Shown: positions 1-6,866 of the stretch, piece after piece
How the letters are laid out: every line of letters starts with the position of its first letter
Numbering within the stretch: the first letter of the stretch is position 1
NCBI GenBank assembly: GCA_947589585.1
Contig: CANQCA010000022.1
Coordinates: 1 to 16,153, forward strand
Reading direction: 5' to 3'
Length of the DNA: 16,153 nucleotides
DNA from: an uncultured Clostridia bacterium
GTDB taxonomy: Bacteria; Bacillota; Clostridia; Christensenellales; Borkfalkiaceae
The notes under the pieces: model-generated
Databases searched by the model: none
What the model was told of the DNA's origin: nothing
What the model saw: only the letters and a program-made list of their open reading frames with translations
Translations under genes and position numbers: made by a program

Positions 1-2046
1 CGCATAGCCGATGCGAAGGTCGTGCACGTCCACGTCGATGGTCTGCCTGCCGTTGCCGGGGTAGTCGCCCGAATAGTACCCGTCGCCGGGGCTTGTAAGC
101 CACAAGCCGTTTGCATCGAACTTCGCCACGAGCGGGTTCATATACATGTTGTGCCCCTTGTCGTTGATGAGAAGGGACTGCCACCAATCGTTGCTGGGAA
201 TGGGTTTACCCCGAAGGGTTTCGTCGAGATAGGTCACGAGCTTTGCCGTGGGAAAATCCGTTCCCCCCGTCAGGTAGCTCCCATTTTGCGTCTTAACTTC
301 TTCATAGGCGGGAAATGCAATGTCTGTATCGTAATCCACCTTCTGCTCGTTGGGATACTGCGAATGAACCTTGATGCCCTCGAGCATGAAGCGGGTCTTG
401 TCTGTACTTTGGTAGTCGAGAATGCGCAGATAGCGTGCGTTTTCGAACACATACACGCTCTGCTCCTCGGTGCCGCCGTGTGTCTGGCGGAAGACGGTCG
501 TAAAGTTTTCTCCGTCGGTGCTTATTTGCAAGTCGTAATACTTGCCCTTCCTGCCGTCGTCCCCTCTCCAGAAGAGATCCACCCTGCCCACGGGGGAAAT
601 TTTTCCGAGATCGACGGTCTGCGGGGAAGCGTCGTGTGCGCTCTCCCAATAGGTCGCGTAGTTTTCGAGCGCGTCCGAGGCGGGATGGCCGCTTCCCGCC
701 GTGGAAGCCGAAAGTTTTACCCCGTCCAAGCGCTGCCCGCCGCTGTACAAGGTGAGCTGCGTGATGCGGTAGGCGTTCATATAGAAGCGGCGGCTGTGCA
801 TGTTGATGCGGAAATACCGCGCCGCCTTGCTCGTACGCACATTATTTTCTATAATGTATCCGCCGCCATCGCATTGGACGGGCGTATATTCCATTCCGTC
901 CGTCGAAATTTCAAAGTCTTGCTCGGCGGGCGAGAGCCCATCCTTCCACGAAATTTCCACACGGTCGACGGTTTTCGTGGCATCCATGTCCGCGATAAGC
1001 CACTGCTCGTCGGAAATTTTCCAATCGGGCGAGGAGGAATTTTCCGCATCCAAGAGGATGGGATATTTCTCCATGGGAATGACGGTGCCGCGCTTGCCGA
1101 ACACTTGAAATTCATAGATGGAATAGCCGTAGCCCGTAGCGCGCTCGGCGCAATGCAAGCGGACATAGCGCGCCGCCCTTCCGCTAAGCTGCGTTTGATA
1201 TGTACGCTCGCCGCCCTTGCCGAAATTCTGCGCATGGGCGACGGGTTGAAATCCCTCGCCGTCGTCCGATACAGAGAGATCGAAGCGGGTCGCATAGGCA
1301 TTTTCCCACACGATGACAAGGCTTTCAAGGGGCAAGATCGCCCCCAGATCGACGGTGAAGTCCACGCTGTCGACGCCGTGGACGCTCTCCCAGCGGGTAT
1401 TATCCTTGCCGTCCACTGCTTTTTCGGCGGCGGAACCGCTGTCATGCACCGAACTCGCTACAGCGTAGCACCCCCGCGCAATGTTGTATGGCTCGTCGGA
1501 AGTGTAGATGAACACGGGCGCAGTCTTGCCGAGCTCCTCGTTCTTTGTGACGGTGATCTTTCTCGTCTTGACGCCCTTATGCCCTTCCCCGTCCGTCGCC
1601 GTGTATTTGAGGAAGTACTCCCCTTCCTTGGACGTATTCACATCGCCCGAGACGGTCATGCCCGCCGTGATATCGATTCCGTTTTTATCGCGGGCGGTGA
1701 CCCCTTTGAAGGGATCGAAGTACTTCCCCGCGGACATGGTGGCCTCGTTTGCGGTGATGACGATGCCGTTCTGCTCTTCGGGGGTGGGATCCTTGTCGCC
1801 CTCGTCGGGCTTGGTGTCATCGGGCTTGGTGTCATCGGGCTTCGTGTCATCGGGTTTGGTGTCGTCCTCGTCGGTCTTGGGGGGATCCTTTTCCTTATCG
1901 TCCGTTTGTCCTTCCCCATTTCCCCCATCCGTAGAAATCTCGGGCGGGGTGGAGGGGTTGGTGGGTTTTGCGAGCGCGCAGGCAGAAAGACAGAGGGAAC
2001 CCCCCATCGCCAAAGCCAGAATACATGCGATAAACTTTTCTTTCAT
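1..2046 (-). CDS. Surface lipoprotein with Ig-like and three F5/8C-like domains and the start of a GH81-like endo-beta-1,3-glucanase (first 682 aa; C-terminus beyond left edge)
   Basis: Predicted surface polysaccharide-cleaving enzyme. The minus frame is open from the ATG at 2046 to base 1. Order: signal peptide ending LSAC (Cys23); Pro/Asp/Thr-rich linker (about 24-92); Ig-like domain (95-170, VITANEATMSAG to RKITVTK); first F5/8 type C-like domain (188-316: NIARGCYAVASS, AVDGKDNTRWES, ARYVRLHC, YEFQVFG); a more diverged one (about 317-440: ARYFRINMHSRRFY); a third (441-563: HPASDALENYATYWES, ARYLRILDY). From about 574 the N-terminal part of a catalytic domain begins. PIPSNDWWQSLL at 615-626, then YMNPLVAKFDANGLWLTSPG, resembles the start of GH81 beta-sandwich domains. 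GH81 enzymes are inverting endo-1,3-beta-glucanases with catalytic residues far downstream, outside this window, so activity cannot be confirmed. The F5/8C-like domains probably bind glycan. A different glucanase family is the main alternative. Confidence 0.8.
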   Translation of the reverse strand, partial: MKEKFIACILALAMGGSLCLSACALAKPTNPSTPPEISTDGGNGEGQTDDKEKDPPKTDEDDTKPDDTKPDDTKPDDTKPDEGDKDPTPEEQNGIVITANEATMSAGKYFDPFKGVTARDKNGIDITAGMTVSGDVNTSKEGEYFLKYTATDGEGHKGVKTRKITVTKNEELGKTAPVFIYTSDEPYNIARGCYAVASSVHDSGSAAEKAVDGKDNTRWESVHGVDSVDFTVDLGAILPLESLVIVWENAYATRFDLSVSDDGEGFQPVAHAQNFGKGGERTYQTQLSGRAARYVRLHCAERATGYGYSIYEFQVFGKRGTVIPMEKYPILLDAENSSSPDWKISDEQWLIADMDATKTVDRVEISWKDGLSPAEQDFEISTDGMEYTPVQCDGGGYIIENNVRTSKAARYFRINMHSRRFYMNAYRITQLTLYSGGQRLDGVKLSASTAGSGHPASDALENYATYWESAHDASPQTVDLGKISPVGRVDLFWRGDDGRKGKYYDLQISTDGENFTTVFRQTHGGTEEQSVYVFENARYLRILDYQSTDKTRFMLEGIKVHSQYPNEQKVDYDTDIAFPAYEEVKTQNGSYLTGGTDFPTAKLVTYLDETLRGKPIPSNDWWQSLLINDKGHNMYMNPLVAKFDANGLWLTSPGDGYYSGDYPGNGRQTIDVDVHDLRIGYA
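1811..1870 (-). repeat. Four 15-bp units encoding a D-D-T-K-P linker
   Basis: Plus-strand TTGGTGTCATCGGGC occurs twice exactly (1811-1825, 1826-1840), then twice with changes up to 1870. It encodes D-D-T-K-P repeats between the lipid-modified Cys and the Ig-like domain of the GH81-like protein, a typical extended cell-wall spanning spacer. Confidence 0.92.
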
Positions 2047-2051
2047 ACCTG

Positions 2052-2057
2052 CTCCTT
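2052..2057 (-). promoter_or_regulatory. Ribosome binding site of the GH81-like lipoprotein
   Basis: AAGGAG on the minus strand, 5 nt before the ATG at 2044-2046, which starts a clear signal peptide (MKEKFIACILALAMGG). It supports this start in a frame that stays open to the left edge. Confidence 0.8.
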
Positions 2058-2074
2058 ACCTTTAGAATTTGAAA

Positions 2075-2102
2075 CCCCTGTGCCTGCGCACAGGCACAGG
2101 GG
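2075..2102 (-). terminator. Perfect 12-bp hairpin between the 1553-aa lipoprotein and the GH81-like gene
   Basis: CCCCTGTGCCTG and CAGGCACAGGGG form a perfect 12-bp inverted repeat around a 4-base loop, 18 nt after the upstream stop codon. On the minus strand it is followed by TTTCAAATT, a short and interrupted T run. It may therefore be a leaky terminator or attenuator that lowers expression of the downstream gene, or a 3'-end stabiliser. The stem itself is certain; the terminating activity is inferred. Confidence 0.6.
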
Positions 2103-2120
2103 CCTGATCTGAATGATTCT

Positions 2121-5100
2121 TTATGCTTGATATTTTACTTCTGCGGACCAATCACCATCGAACAGCCAGTTGCTACTTTCATCGACGATGACGCGCGTCT
2201 GCAAGCTCCATCCCTTTGATACGTCGAAGCTTTCATCAAGACTATAAGCGCCTTTTGCCCACATATTAAAGTCGCTTGTGGTGATATAGCCGTTTGAAAC
2301 GGAAGCAATGCCTTGCGATTCACCGCCTTTTTCCTTTGAGGAATACAGATAGAGCTCATCCGTGCCGTCAATGATACCATTCTCTCCTGCATCCGCAAAG
2401 ATGTATGCAGTGTAAATATTATTTCCATCCGTAAATTTGAGCTCTACATATGCCGCATTCATTTCGGTGAATACCCAACCGTTACGGGTGTTATTGTCTT
2501 TACGCAAGAACTCAAAATACCCATTGGATGTAAAGTTCACTTGCGCTTCGTTTGTCGCGGTTACTTCATCCTTGGTGAAGGTATGGCTCTGGAAATCTAA
2601 TCCGCCATTTGTTTTTTGTGCGAGCTTCTTTTCAGAAGCACGGAAGTATGGCAACAACTTATTGGCATCTTCCCCGATTTTCTCTTTGAGTACGATGCTC
2701 AAATACAACTCAAACTTGAACGGAATGCCCTCGCCTTCTTTGTCGGCATCCGGATATTCGGTGAAGTAATCCTTTGCCATTGCTGCGACAAAAGCGTCGA
2801 AACTGTAACCTTGGACCTTAAACGGAGCGCGAATGGAGAAGGAATAGCCGAGAGGCGTGTAACCCTCTTCCGTCTTTTCCTTGGTGGAGATTTCGATCTC
2901 GAAGTAGTCGGTAACATTTTCCTTGGTTATGCTATATACATCTTGCAATCCGAGCGTTGTCAACTGCTCTTTGAATTTTTCGAGCCAACCATCGATTTGT
3001 GCATCCGTGATGAGTGTGAAGTTGTGAGAGCCATTACTCCAAATGCCGTCGTCAACGACGCTGCCATTGTCGATTTGGAAAGCGAGATCGTATTCCCGCA
3101 CATCGCGCTCTCCGCCTTTCTCTGCATAGACAAGATCGGACGGCAAGCACCCATTCGCCTTTGCCCTCTCGATAGGCTCGGCGCGCATTGCAAAGACGAA
3201 ATTATACTTCGTGACAAGTTTTCCGTCTTTTTGAGATTTGGCATATTCAAGCCATACCTCATCGAGCAATCTGTCAAGAGTTTTTTGAGAAATCGCAGCT
3301 GTGCTTGTTATCTCATAGCTTGCATAGGGCGTTTCATTCGAGAAATCATAATCCTGTACATCTTCAATGCCGTTGGCATTATAGATATAGATATAAACGC
3401 CTTCTTGCGCATTTTTATTTGCACTGAGAACATCGGAGTTGTATGTAATATTGCCGTCTTTACTCTCACTGAGGCTCCAGGGCGTCTCACCGCTCTTGGG
3501 ATCGCATTTGAGCTTTCTATCCTCAGCGTTGATTTCGAAGACATCCGAGACACCTGCGCTGTTGACACGGGTATAGATGGTCGCTCGGCTTTCTTCGTCT
3601 TCCCAGCGGTGATAACCGATGATTACGACAGAGAGCTCGTCTCCATTTTTCTTAAATACATTTCCCTTCGTCAGATATGCAGCGAGCTCTGCCTTCGTGG
3701 GAACATCTTCTTTCTTGACACCACTTATAAGAGGCATGCCTTTCAGTTCCACAATACCGTTGTCAAAATCATCAATAAAGACATCTTCCGCGGCATAGAT
3801 ATCGAAGAGAGCCGGATTCCCATTGGCATCTCCGGAAGCAGTTCCTTTAACTTGGCCGTCTTGCCCGTAAGCTCTATATGTCTGCGTCCCATTACCATCG
3901 AACCAGAAATTGCCAAACTTATAAATGACTTTTACTTCCGTGTCTTCCTCTTCCCCATACAAACGATAGGTAATCGTTCTTCCCGTATCAGAAGATTTAT
4001 CGATAGGGACAGCAAACACATATTGCTTATCGTCTCGAATAGTCACCGAAACGCTGTCACTTGCGTCTACGTTATCGACCTTGAGCGTTTCAATCAGCAT
4101 TTCCTCGGGAATTGTCCAAGCAGTCCCGTTTTCGTCACGGAAAGTGCGGAAAATGTAGTAAATGCTTTGTTCTTTTTCGTTCTTGTTATCTTTCCCTCTA
4201 CTGTCGTTTGCAATATAGGTCTCGTATTTTTCGATTTGCGTGATCACAACGGCGGGAATGGTGGGAACTACGTTGGGTTCGAGCTTGTCGCCGCGGACGC
4301 CGTCGTTATCTTCGAAATAGGTCTTGCAGTCGCTGCAATACCAATAAGCGTCGTTCCCTTCCACGCCAACGCCCGCCGCCTTTGCAGGGGTGAGTTTGGC
4401 GTCCTTATGGTTGAGCGGTTGAATTTCTGCGCCCTCTTGCATAACCTTATCGCAGACCGAGCACTTCTTTCCGGCTTGCTTGCCGGGCGTGGTGCAAGTC
4501 GCCTCCACAACGTCAATGATGCCATTGCTGTTATGAGTACCTACTTCGAAGTGCGCATCGCAGGTATCGCAGACCTTGTAGTGGTCGTCCTCGCCCTGAA
4601 CATAGCCCTTCGTGGAAGTGTGCTCGCTCTCTTCGCCCTTTGCGCCGCAGTCACATTCGTACCAGTGGTGTTGCGCATTGTGCTTAAGAATATTAAATGT
4701 ATGCGTTATTTTTTCATCGATCGCGCCACAGGTGCATTCGTTCCAATGGTCGTGGTCGTCCTTCTGCGGAATGGTATATGTGTGCGCCGTCTCGCCGGTT
4801 CTATCGCCGCATTCGCATTCCATCCAGTGGTTATCCTCATTCTGTTTTTGCGTGTTGTAAGAATGATCGACTTTGTTATCGGGCTGACCGCAGACGGTGC
4901 ATTCGTGCCAATGCTTCCCGTCCCCCGTCGTCCATGTTTGCGCATAGGTGTGCTGCCCTGTGGCGGGAATCTCCACTTCCTTCTTTTCCGTGTATTTCTC
5001 AGCGCTAAATTCGACGGTGACAGACGCCGTGTATGTCTTGGAGCCTGCTTGAGCGCAGGTGGCGTCGACCGTCTTGGTGAGCGTTACCTGCGCGGTCTCC

Positions 5101-6782
5101 GTGCGGGTGTGCTGTGCATCGTTTTGGCAGGTGAAGGTCGCCGTGGCGGTGAAGCCGTCTTCGGTCGGCGTCCAAGTCCATTCGGGCTCGCCGTAGTTAT
5201 GGCCCTTGGCGGGGATAAGGATGGACTTAGCGGAGGTATAGGTCTCTTCTTTGAAAGTGGCTGTCGCCGTGTAGGTGGTATCGCCGTCATCGGTGCAGGT
5301 GGCGGGCGTTTCCGTCTTCACGACGCTTGCATCTACCGTCTGTTCGTCGCCGCACTTGCCGCACTTGAAGGTCGCCTTTGCGGCAAAGCCTTCTCCGCTC
5401 GGCGTCCATGCCCATGTGAGGGAGTTGTAGCTATGCCCCGTGGCGGAAAGCTTCCATTCGTTCTCGGCAAATTCGTCGTGGCCTTCTTCATCCTTGAAAT
5501 ATTTATGGCAAAGCTCGCAGAGATAGTATTTCTCGTTGCCTTCCTCAGCACAGGTGGGCTCCTGCTTAGCGTGTTCCCTCAAATCGTGTGCATCTTCGTC
5601 AACGGGGATGGTGAGCTCGGTGATCTCGGTCGCCCCGTCTTCATCGAAATATTTCTCGCAGACAGAGCAGTAGTAGTGCCCCTTGGTGCCCTGCGCAATG
5701 CAGGTGGCGGGAACTTCTACCTGCCATGCGCCGAGGGTGTGCTGCCCCTGCGTGATCTTCGTCTGTTCCTTGTGATACTCCTTCTCTTCGAAGGTGACCG
5801 TCGCAGTATACACGGTCTCTTCCGTACACTGCGTCTTTTGGGCAGTTTGCGTGACGGTGGCCTCTACGCTCTCAACGTGGGTTTCGTCGTTTTTGCAGGT
5901 AAACTTCGCCGTGGCCGTGGAGAAATCCTCTGCCCATTCCCATTCGGGTTCGCCGTAGTCGTGCCCCTTGGCGGGAATATCCGCCGTCTCCTCGTCGGAA
6001 TATTGCTCCTCGCCGAAGGTGACTCTCGCCGTGTAAGTCTCGGTGCCCTTCCCCTCGCAGGTGGCGGGGGTCGTCGTCTCATGCGTGACGGTGGCCTCTA
6101 CGCTCTCGACGTGGGTTTCGGCGTTTTTGCAGGTGAACTTCGCCGTGGCCGTGGAGAAGTCCTCCGCCCACGTCCATTCGGGTTCGCCGTAGTCGTGCCC
6201 TTTGGGGGAAAGCACCCAACTATCCTTTGCGGCCTCATGCTCGCCCTTGTCGTCGGAGAAGAACTTTTCGCACCCCTCGCACGACCAATATGCGGTGTTG
6301 CCCGCCTCGGTGCAGGTCGCATCCTTTGCGGGATGAAGCGTGAGCTCGTGGGTGTGCTCGCCGGGCTTCTCTTCGCCGGGTTTCTCTTCGCCGGGTTTTT
6401 CCTCGCCGGGCTTCTCTTCGGGATTCTCTTCGGCGGGTGTGTATGTATAGGTGATGCCCGCGGAATAAGCGCTCTCGGGCGCCTTGAACGTCGCATTCGC
6501 CTTGACGGAAAGGGTATTCGCCCCCTCGTGGAGAAGCTGCGTGACGGTGGTAAGATCGAGCGAAGTGCCCGTGGCCTTCGTCGTCTCATCGTCGTTGATC
6601 TTCACGGTGTAGCCGGCCGAGGCGCGATCGACGGCGTTCCAGCTCAGAACGTCCCCTTCGATCTTGACATTTTGCGGCACGGCGAGCGGTTCGTAATCCG
6701 CCCAAAGATCGCATGCGGCGATGCCGAAGCAGAGAAGGACCGCCGAGACGACCGTAAGTAAGGCCATACAAAGTTTTTTCAT
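2121..6782 (-). CDS. Very large modular surface lipoprotein: FN3-like domain, long Cys/His-rich repeat region, unrecognised C-terminal region (1553 aa)
   Basis: Function unknown; predicted extracellular lipoprotein. The signal peptide ends in FGIAAC with Cys24. Order: one FN3-like domain (about 31-115); a linker of four P-E-E-K-P-G-type units (about 120-143); repeats (about 145-610) mixing ATCTEAG..YW-x-C-x2-C units with beta-rich units of the type GHDYGEPEWTWAEDFSTATA; five His/Cys-rich units of the form HW-x-E-C-x-C-G (611-755); and a junction unit ending EPNVVPTIPA (to about 842). Residues 843-1553 match the C-terminal region of the 1065-aa neighbour: NFWFDG at 958, FAMRAEPIERAKANG around Met1199, a second module near Tyr1360, and the end WLFDGDWSAEVKYQ. 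The gene starts 84 nt after its paralogue and is 74 nt before the GH81-like gene. The C-terminal coding part is visibly poorer in GC than the repeats. Adhesin, glucan-binding scaffold or metal-binding protein are all possible. Confidence 0.85.
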   Translation of the reverse strand: MKKLCMALLTVVSAVLLCFGIAACDLWADYEPLAVPQNVKIEGDVLSWNAVDRASAGYTVKINDDETTKATGTSLDLTTVTQLLHEGANTLSVKANATFKAPESAYSAGITYTYTPAEENPEEKPGEEKPGEEKPGEEKPGEHTHELTLHPAKDATCTEAGNTAYWSCEGCEKFFSDDKGEHEAAKDSWVLSPKGHDYGEPEWTWAEDFSTATAKFTCKNAETHVESVEATVTHETTTPATCEGKGTETYTARVTFGEEQYSDEETADIPAKGHDYGEPEWEWAEDFSTATAKFTCKNDETHVESVEATVTQTAQKTQCTEETVYTATVTFEEKEYHKEQTKITQGQHTLGAWQVEVPATCIAQGTKGHYYCSVCEKYFDEDGATEITELTIPVDEDAHDLREHAKQEPTCAEEGNEKYYLCELCHKYFKDEEGHDEFAENEWKLSATGHSYNSLTWAWTPSGEGFAAKATFKCGKCGDEQTVDASVVKTETPATCTDDGDTTYTATATFKEETYTSAKSILIPAKGHNYGEPEWTWTPTEDGFTATATFTCQNDAQHTRTETAQVTLTKTVDATCAQAGSKTYTASVTVEFSAEKYTEKKEVEIPATGQHTYAQTWTTGDGKHWHECTVCGQPDNKVDHSYNTQKQNEDNHWMECECGDRTGETAHTYTIPQKDDHDHWNECTCGAIDEKITHTFNILKHNAQHHWYECDCGAKGEESEHTSTKGYVQGEDDHYKVCDTCDAHFEVGTHNSNGIIDVVEATCTTPGKQAGKKCSVCDKVMQEGAEIQPLNHKDAKLTPAKAAGVGVEGNDAYWYCSDCKTYFEDNDGVRGDKLEPNVVPTIPAVVITQIEKYETYIANDSRGKDNKNEKEQSIYYIFRTFRDENGTAWTIPEEMLIETLKVDNVDASDSVSVTIRDDKQYVFAVPIDKSSDTGRTITYRLYGEEEDTEVKVIYKFGNFWFDGNGTQTYRAYGQDGQVKGTASGDANGNPALFDIYAAEDVFIDDFDNGIVELKGMPLISGVKKEDVPTKAELAAYLTKGNVFKKNGDELSVVIIGYHRWEDEESRATIYTRVNSAGVSDVFEINAEDRKLKCDPKSGETPWSLSESKDGNITYNSDVLSANKNAQEGVYIYIYNANGIEDVQDYDFSNETPYASYEITSTAAISQKTLDRLLDEVWLEYAKSQKDGKLVTKYNFVFAMRAEPIERAKANGCLPSDLVYAEKGGERDVREYDLAFQIDNGSVVDDGIWSNGSHNFTLITDAQIDGWLEKFKEQLTTLGLQDVYSITKENVTDYFEIEISTKEKTEEGYTPLGYSFSIRAPFKVQGYSFDAFVAAMAKDYFTEYPDADKEGEGIPFKFELYLSIVLKEKIGEDANKLLPYFRASEKKLAQKTNGGLDFQSHTFTKDEVTATNEAQVNFTSNGYFEFLRKDNNTRNGWVFTEMNAAYVELKFTDGNNIYTAYIFADAGENGIIDGTDELYLYSSKEKGGESQGIASVSNGYITTSDFNMWAKGAYSLDESFDVSKGWSLQTRVIVDESSNWLFDGDWSAEVKYQA
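4520..4952 (-). repeat. Five His/Cys-rich protein repeats of about 30 aa
   Basis: Residues 611-755 of the 1553-aa lipoprotein contain five units of the form H-x-(Y/F/S)-x(n)-(H)HW-x-E-C-x(1,2)-C-G/D-x(n)-H: KHWHECTVCG, NHWMECECG, DHWNECTCG, HHWYECDCG and a variant DHYKVCDTC. The DNA copies are diverged. The paired Cys and His could bind metal or form disulphides; related repeats are common in gut Firmicutes surface proteins, but I know of no assigned role. Confidence 0.8.
5851..6204 (-). repeat. Near-identical tandem repeat, period 234 bp (78 aa)
   Basis: The stretch 5851 to about 5970 recurs at 6085 to about 6204 with only a handful of substitutions, anchored by GTGACGGTGGCCTCTACGCT. Each copy encodes YGEPEW-x-WAEDFSTATAKF followed by TCKN and THVESVEATVT. 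More diverged copies follow toward 5100-5450. The low divergence indicates recent duplication or gene conversion inside the 1553-aa lipoprotein gene. Confidence 0.9.
6362..6421 (-). repeat. Four 15-bp units encoding a Glu/Lys/Pro/Gly linker
   Basis: Four tandem copies of a 15-bp unit (plus strand CGGGCTTCTCTTCGC with small changes) encode repeated E-E-K-P-G between the FN3-like domain and the Cys-rich repeats of the 1553-aa lipoprotein. This is a flexible, charged spacer and could change length by slippage. Confidence 0.9.
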
Positions 6783-6788
6783 AACTTT

Positions 6789-6795
6789 CCCCCTT
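6789..6795 (-). promoter_or_regulatory. Ribosome binding site deciding the start of the 1553-aa lipoprotein
   Basis: AAGGGGG on the minus strand, 6 nt before the ATG at 6780-6782. That ATG begins a textbook lipoprotein signal peptide (MKKLCMALL). The in-frame ATG further upstream at 6854 lies at the foot of the intergenic hairpin, would add 24 charged residues before the signal peptide and is not used here. Confidence 0.8.
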
Positions 6796-6821
6796 ATCAT
6801 ATATCTGTCATTTTTTATCGG

Positions 6822-6853
6822 CATGCCCCCCTCTTCGAAAAGAGGGAGGCACA
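6822..6853 (-). other. Intergenic hairpin with UUCG loop between the two paralogous lipoprotein genes
   Basis: In the minus-strand transcript GUGCCUCCCUCUU, closed by the loop UUCG, pairs with AAGAGGGGGGCAU. About 13-14 bp form, including a few G-U pairs, centred on the loop at 6836-6839. It lies 13 nt after the stop of the 1065-aa gene and 39 nt before the start of the 1553-aa gene. The bases after it are GCCGATAAAAAATG, with no U tract, so classical termination is unlikely. An mRNA-stabilising or processing element is the better guess. Confidence 0.65.
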
Positions 6854-6866
6854 TCGATCGTTTTTG

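Noticed and set aside
22..2112. Plus-strand open frame of 696 codons opposite the GH81-like gene
   Set aside because: It mirrors the F5/8C- and GH81-like coding frame on the minus strand, is rich in Val/Gly/Leu without domain features, and shows no start signals.
4240..6350. Intracellular zinc-ribbon or DNA-binding protein because of many C-x2-C motifs
   Set aside because: The protein has a lipoprotein signal peptide, so the motifs lie outside the membrane, and the spacing does not match known nucleic-acid-binding zinc fingers.
4520..6360. CRISPR array or satellite because of many regular repeats
   Set aside because: The repeats stay in frame inside one open reading frame, vary in length and sequence, and encode Cys-rich protein units; there are no unique spacers of constant size.
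2616..6761. Plus-strand open frame of 1381 codons opposite the 1553-aa lipoprotein gene
   Set aside because: It is codon-aligned antisense to a gene with signal peptide, repeats and a paralogue. It has no ribosome binding site or recognisable domains and is explained by avoidance of TTA/CTA/TCA codons.
6783..6854. Longer N-terminus (24 extra residues) for the 1553-aa lipoprotein starting at 6854
   Set aside because: The extra residues precede a complete lipoprotein signal peptide, the ATG lies at the base of a hairpin, and the AAGGGGG site is correctly placed only for the start at 6782.
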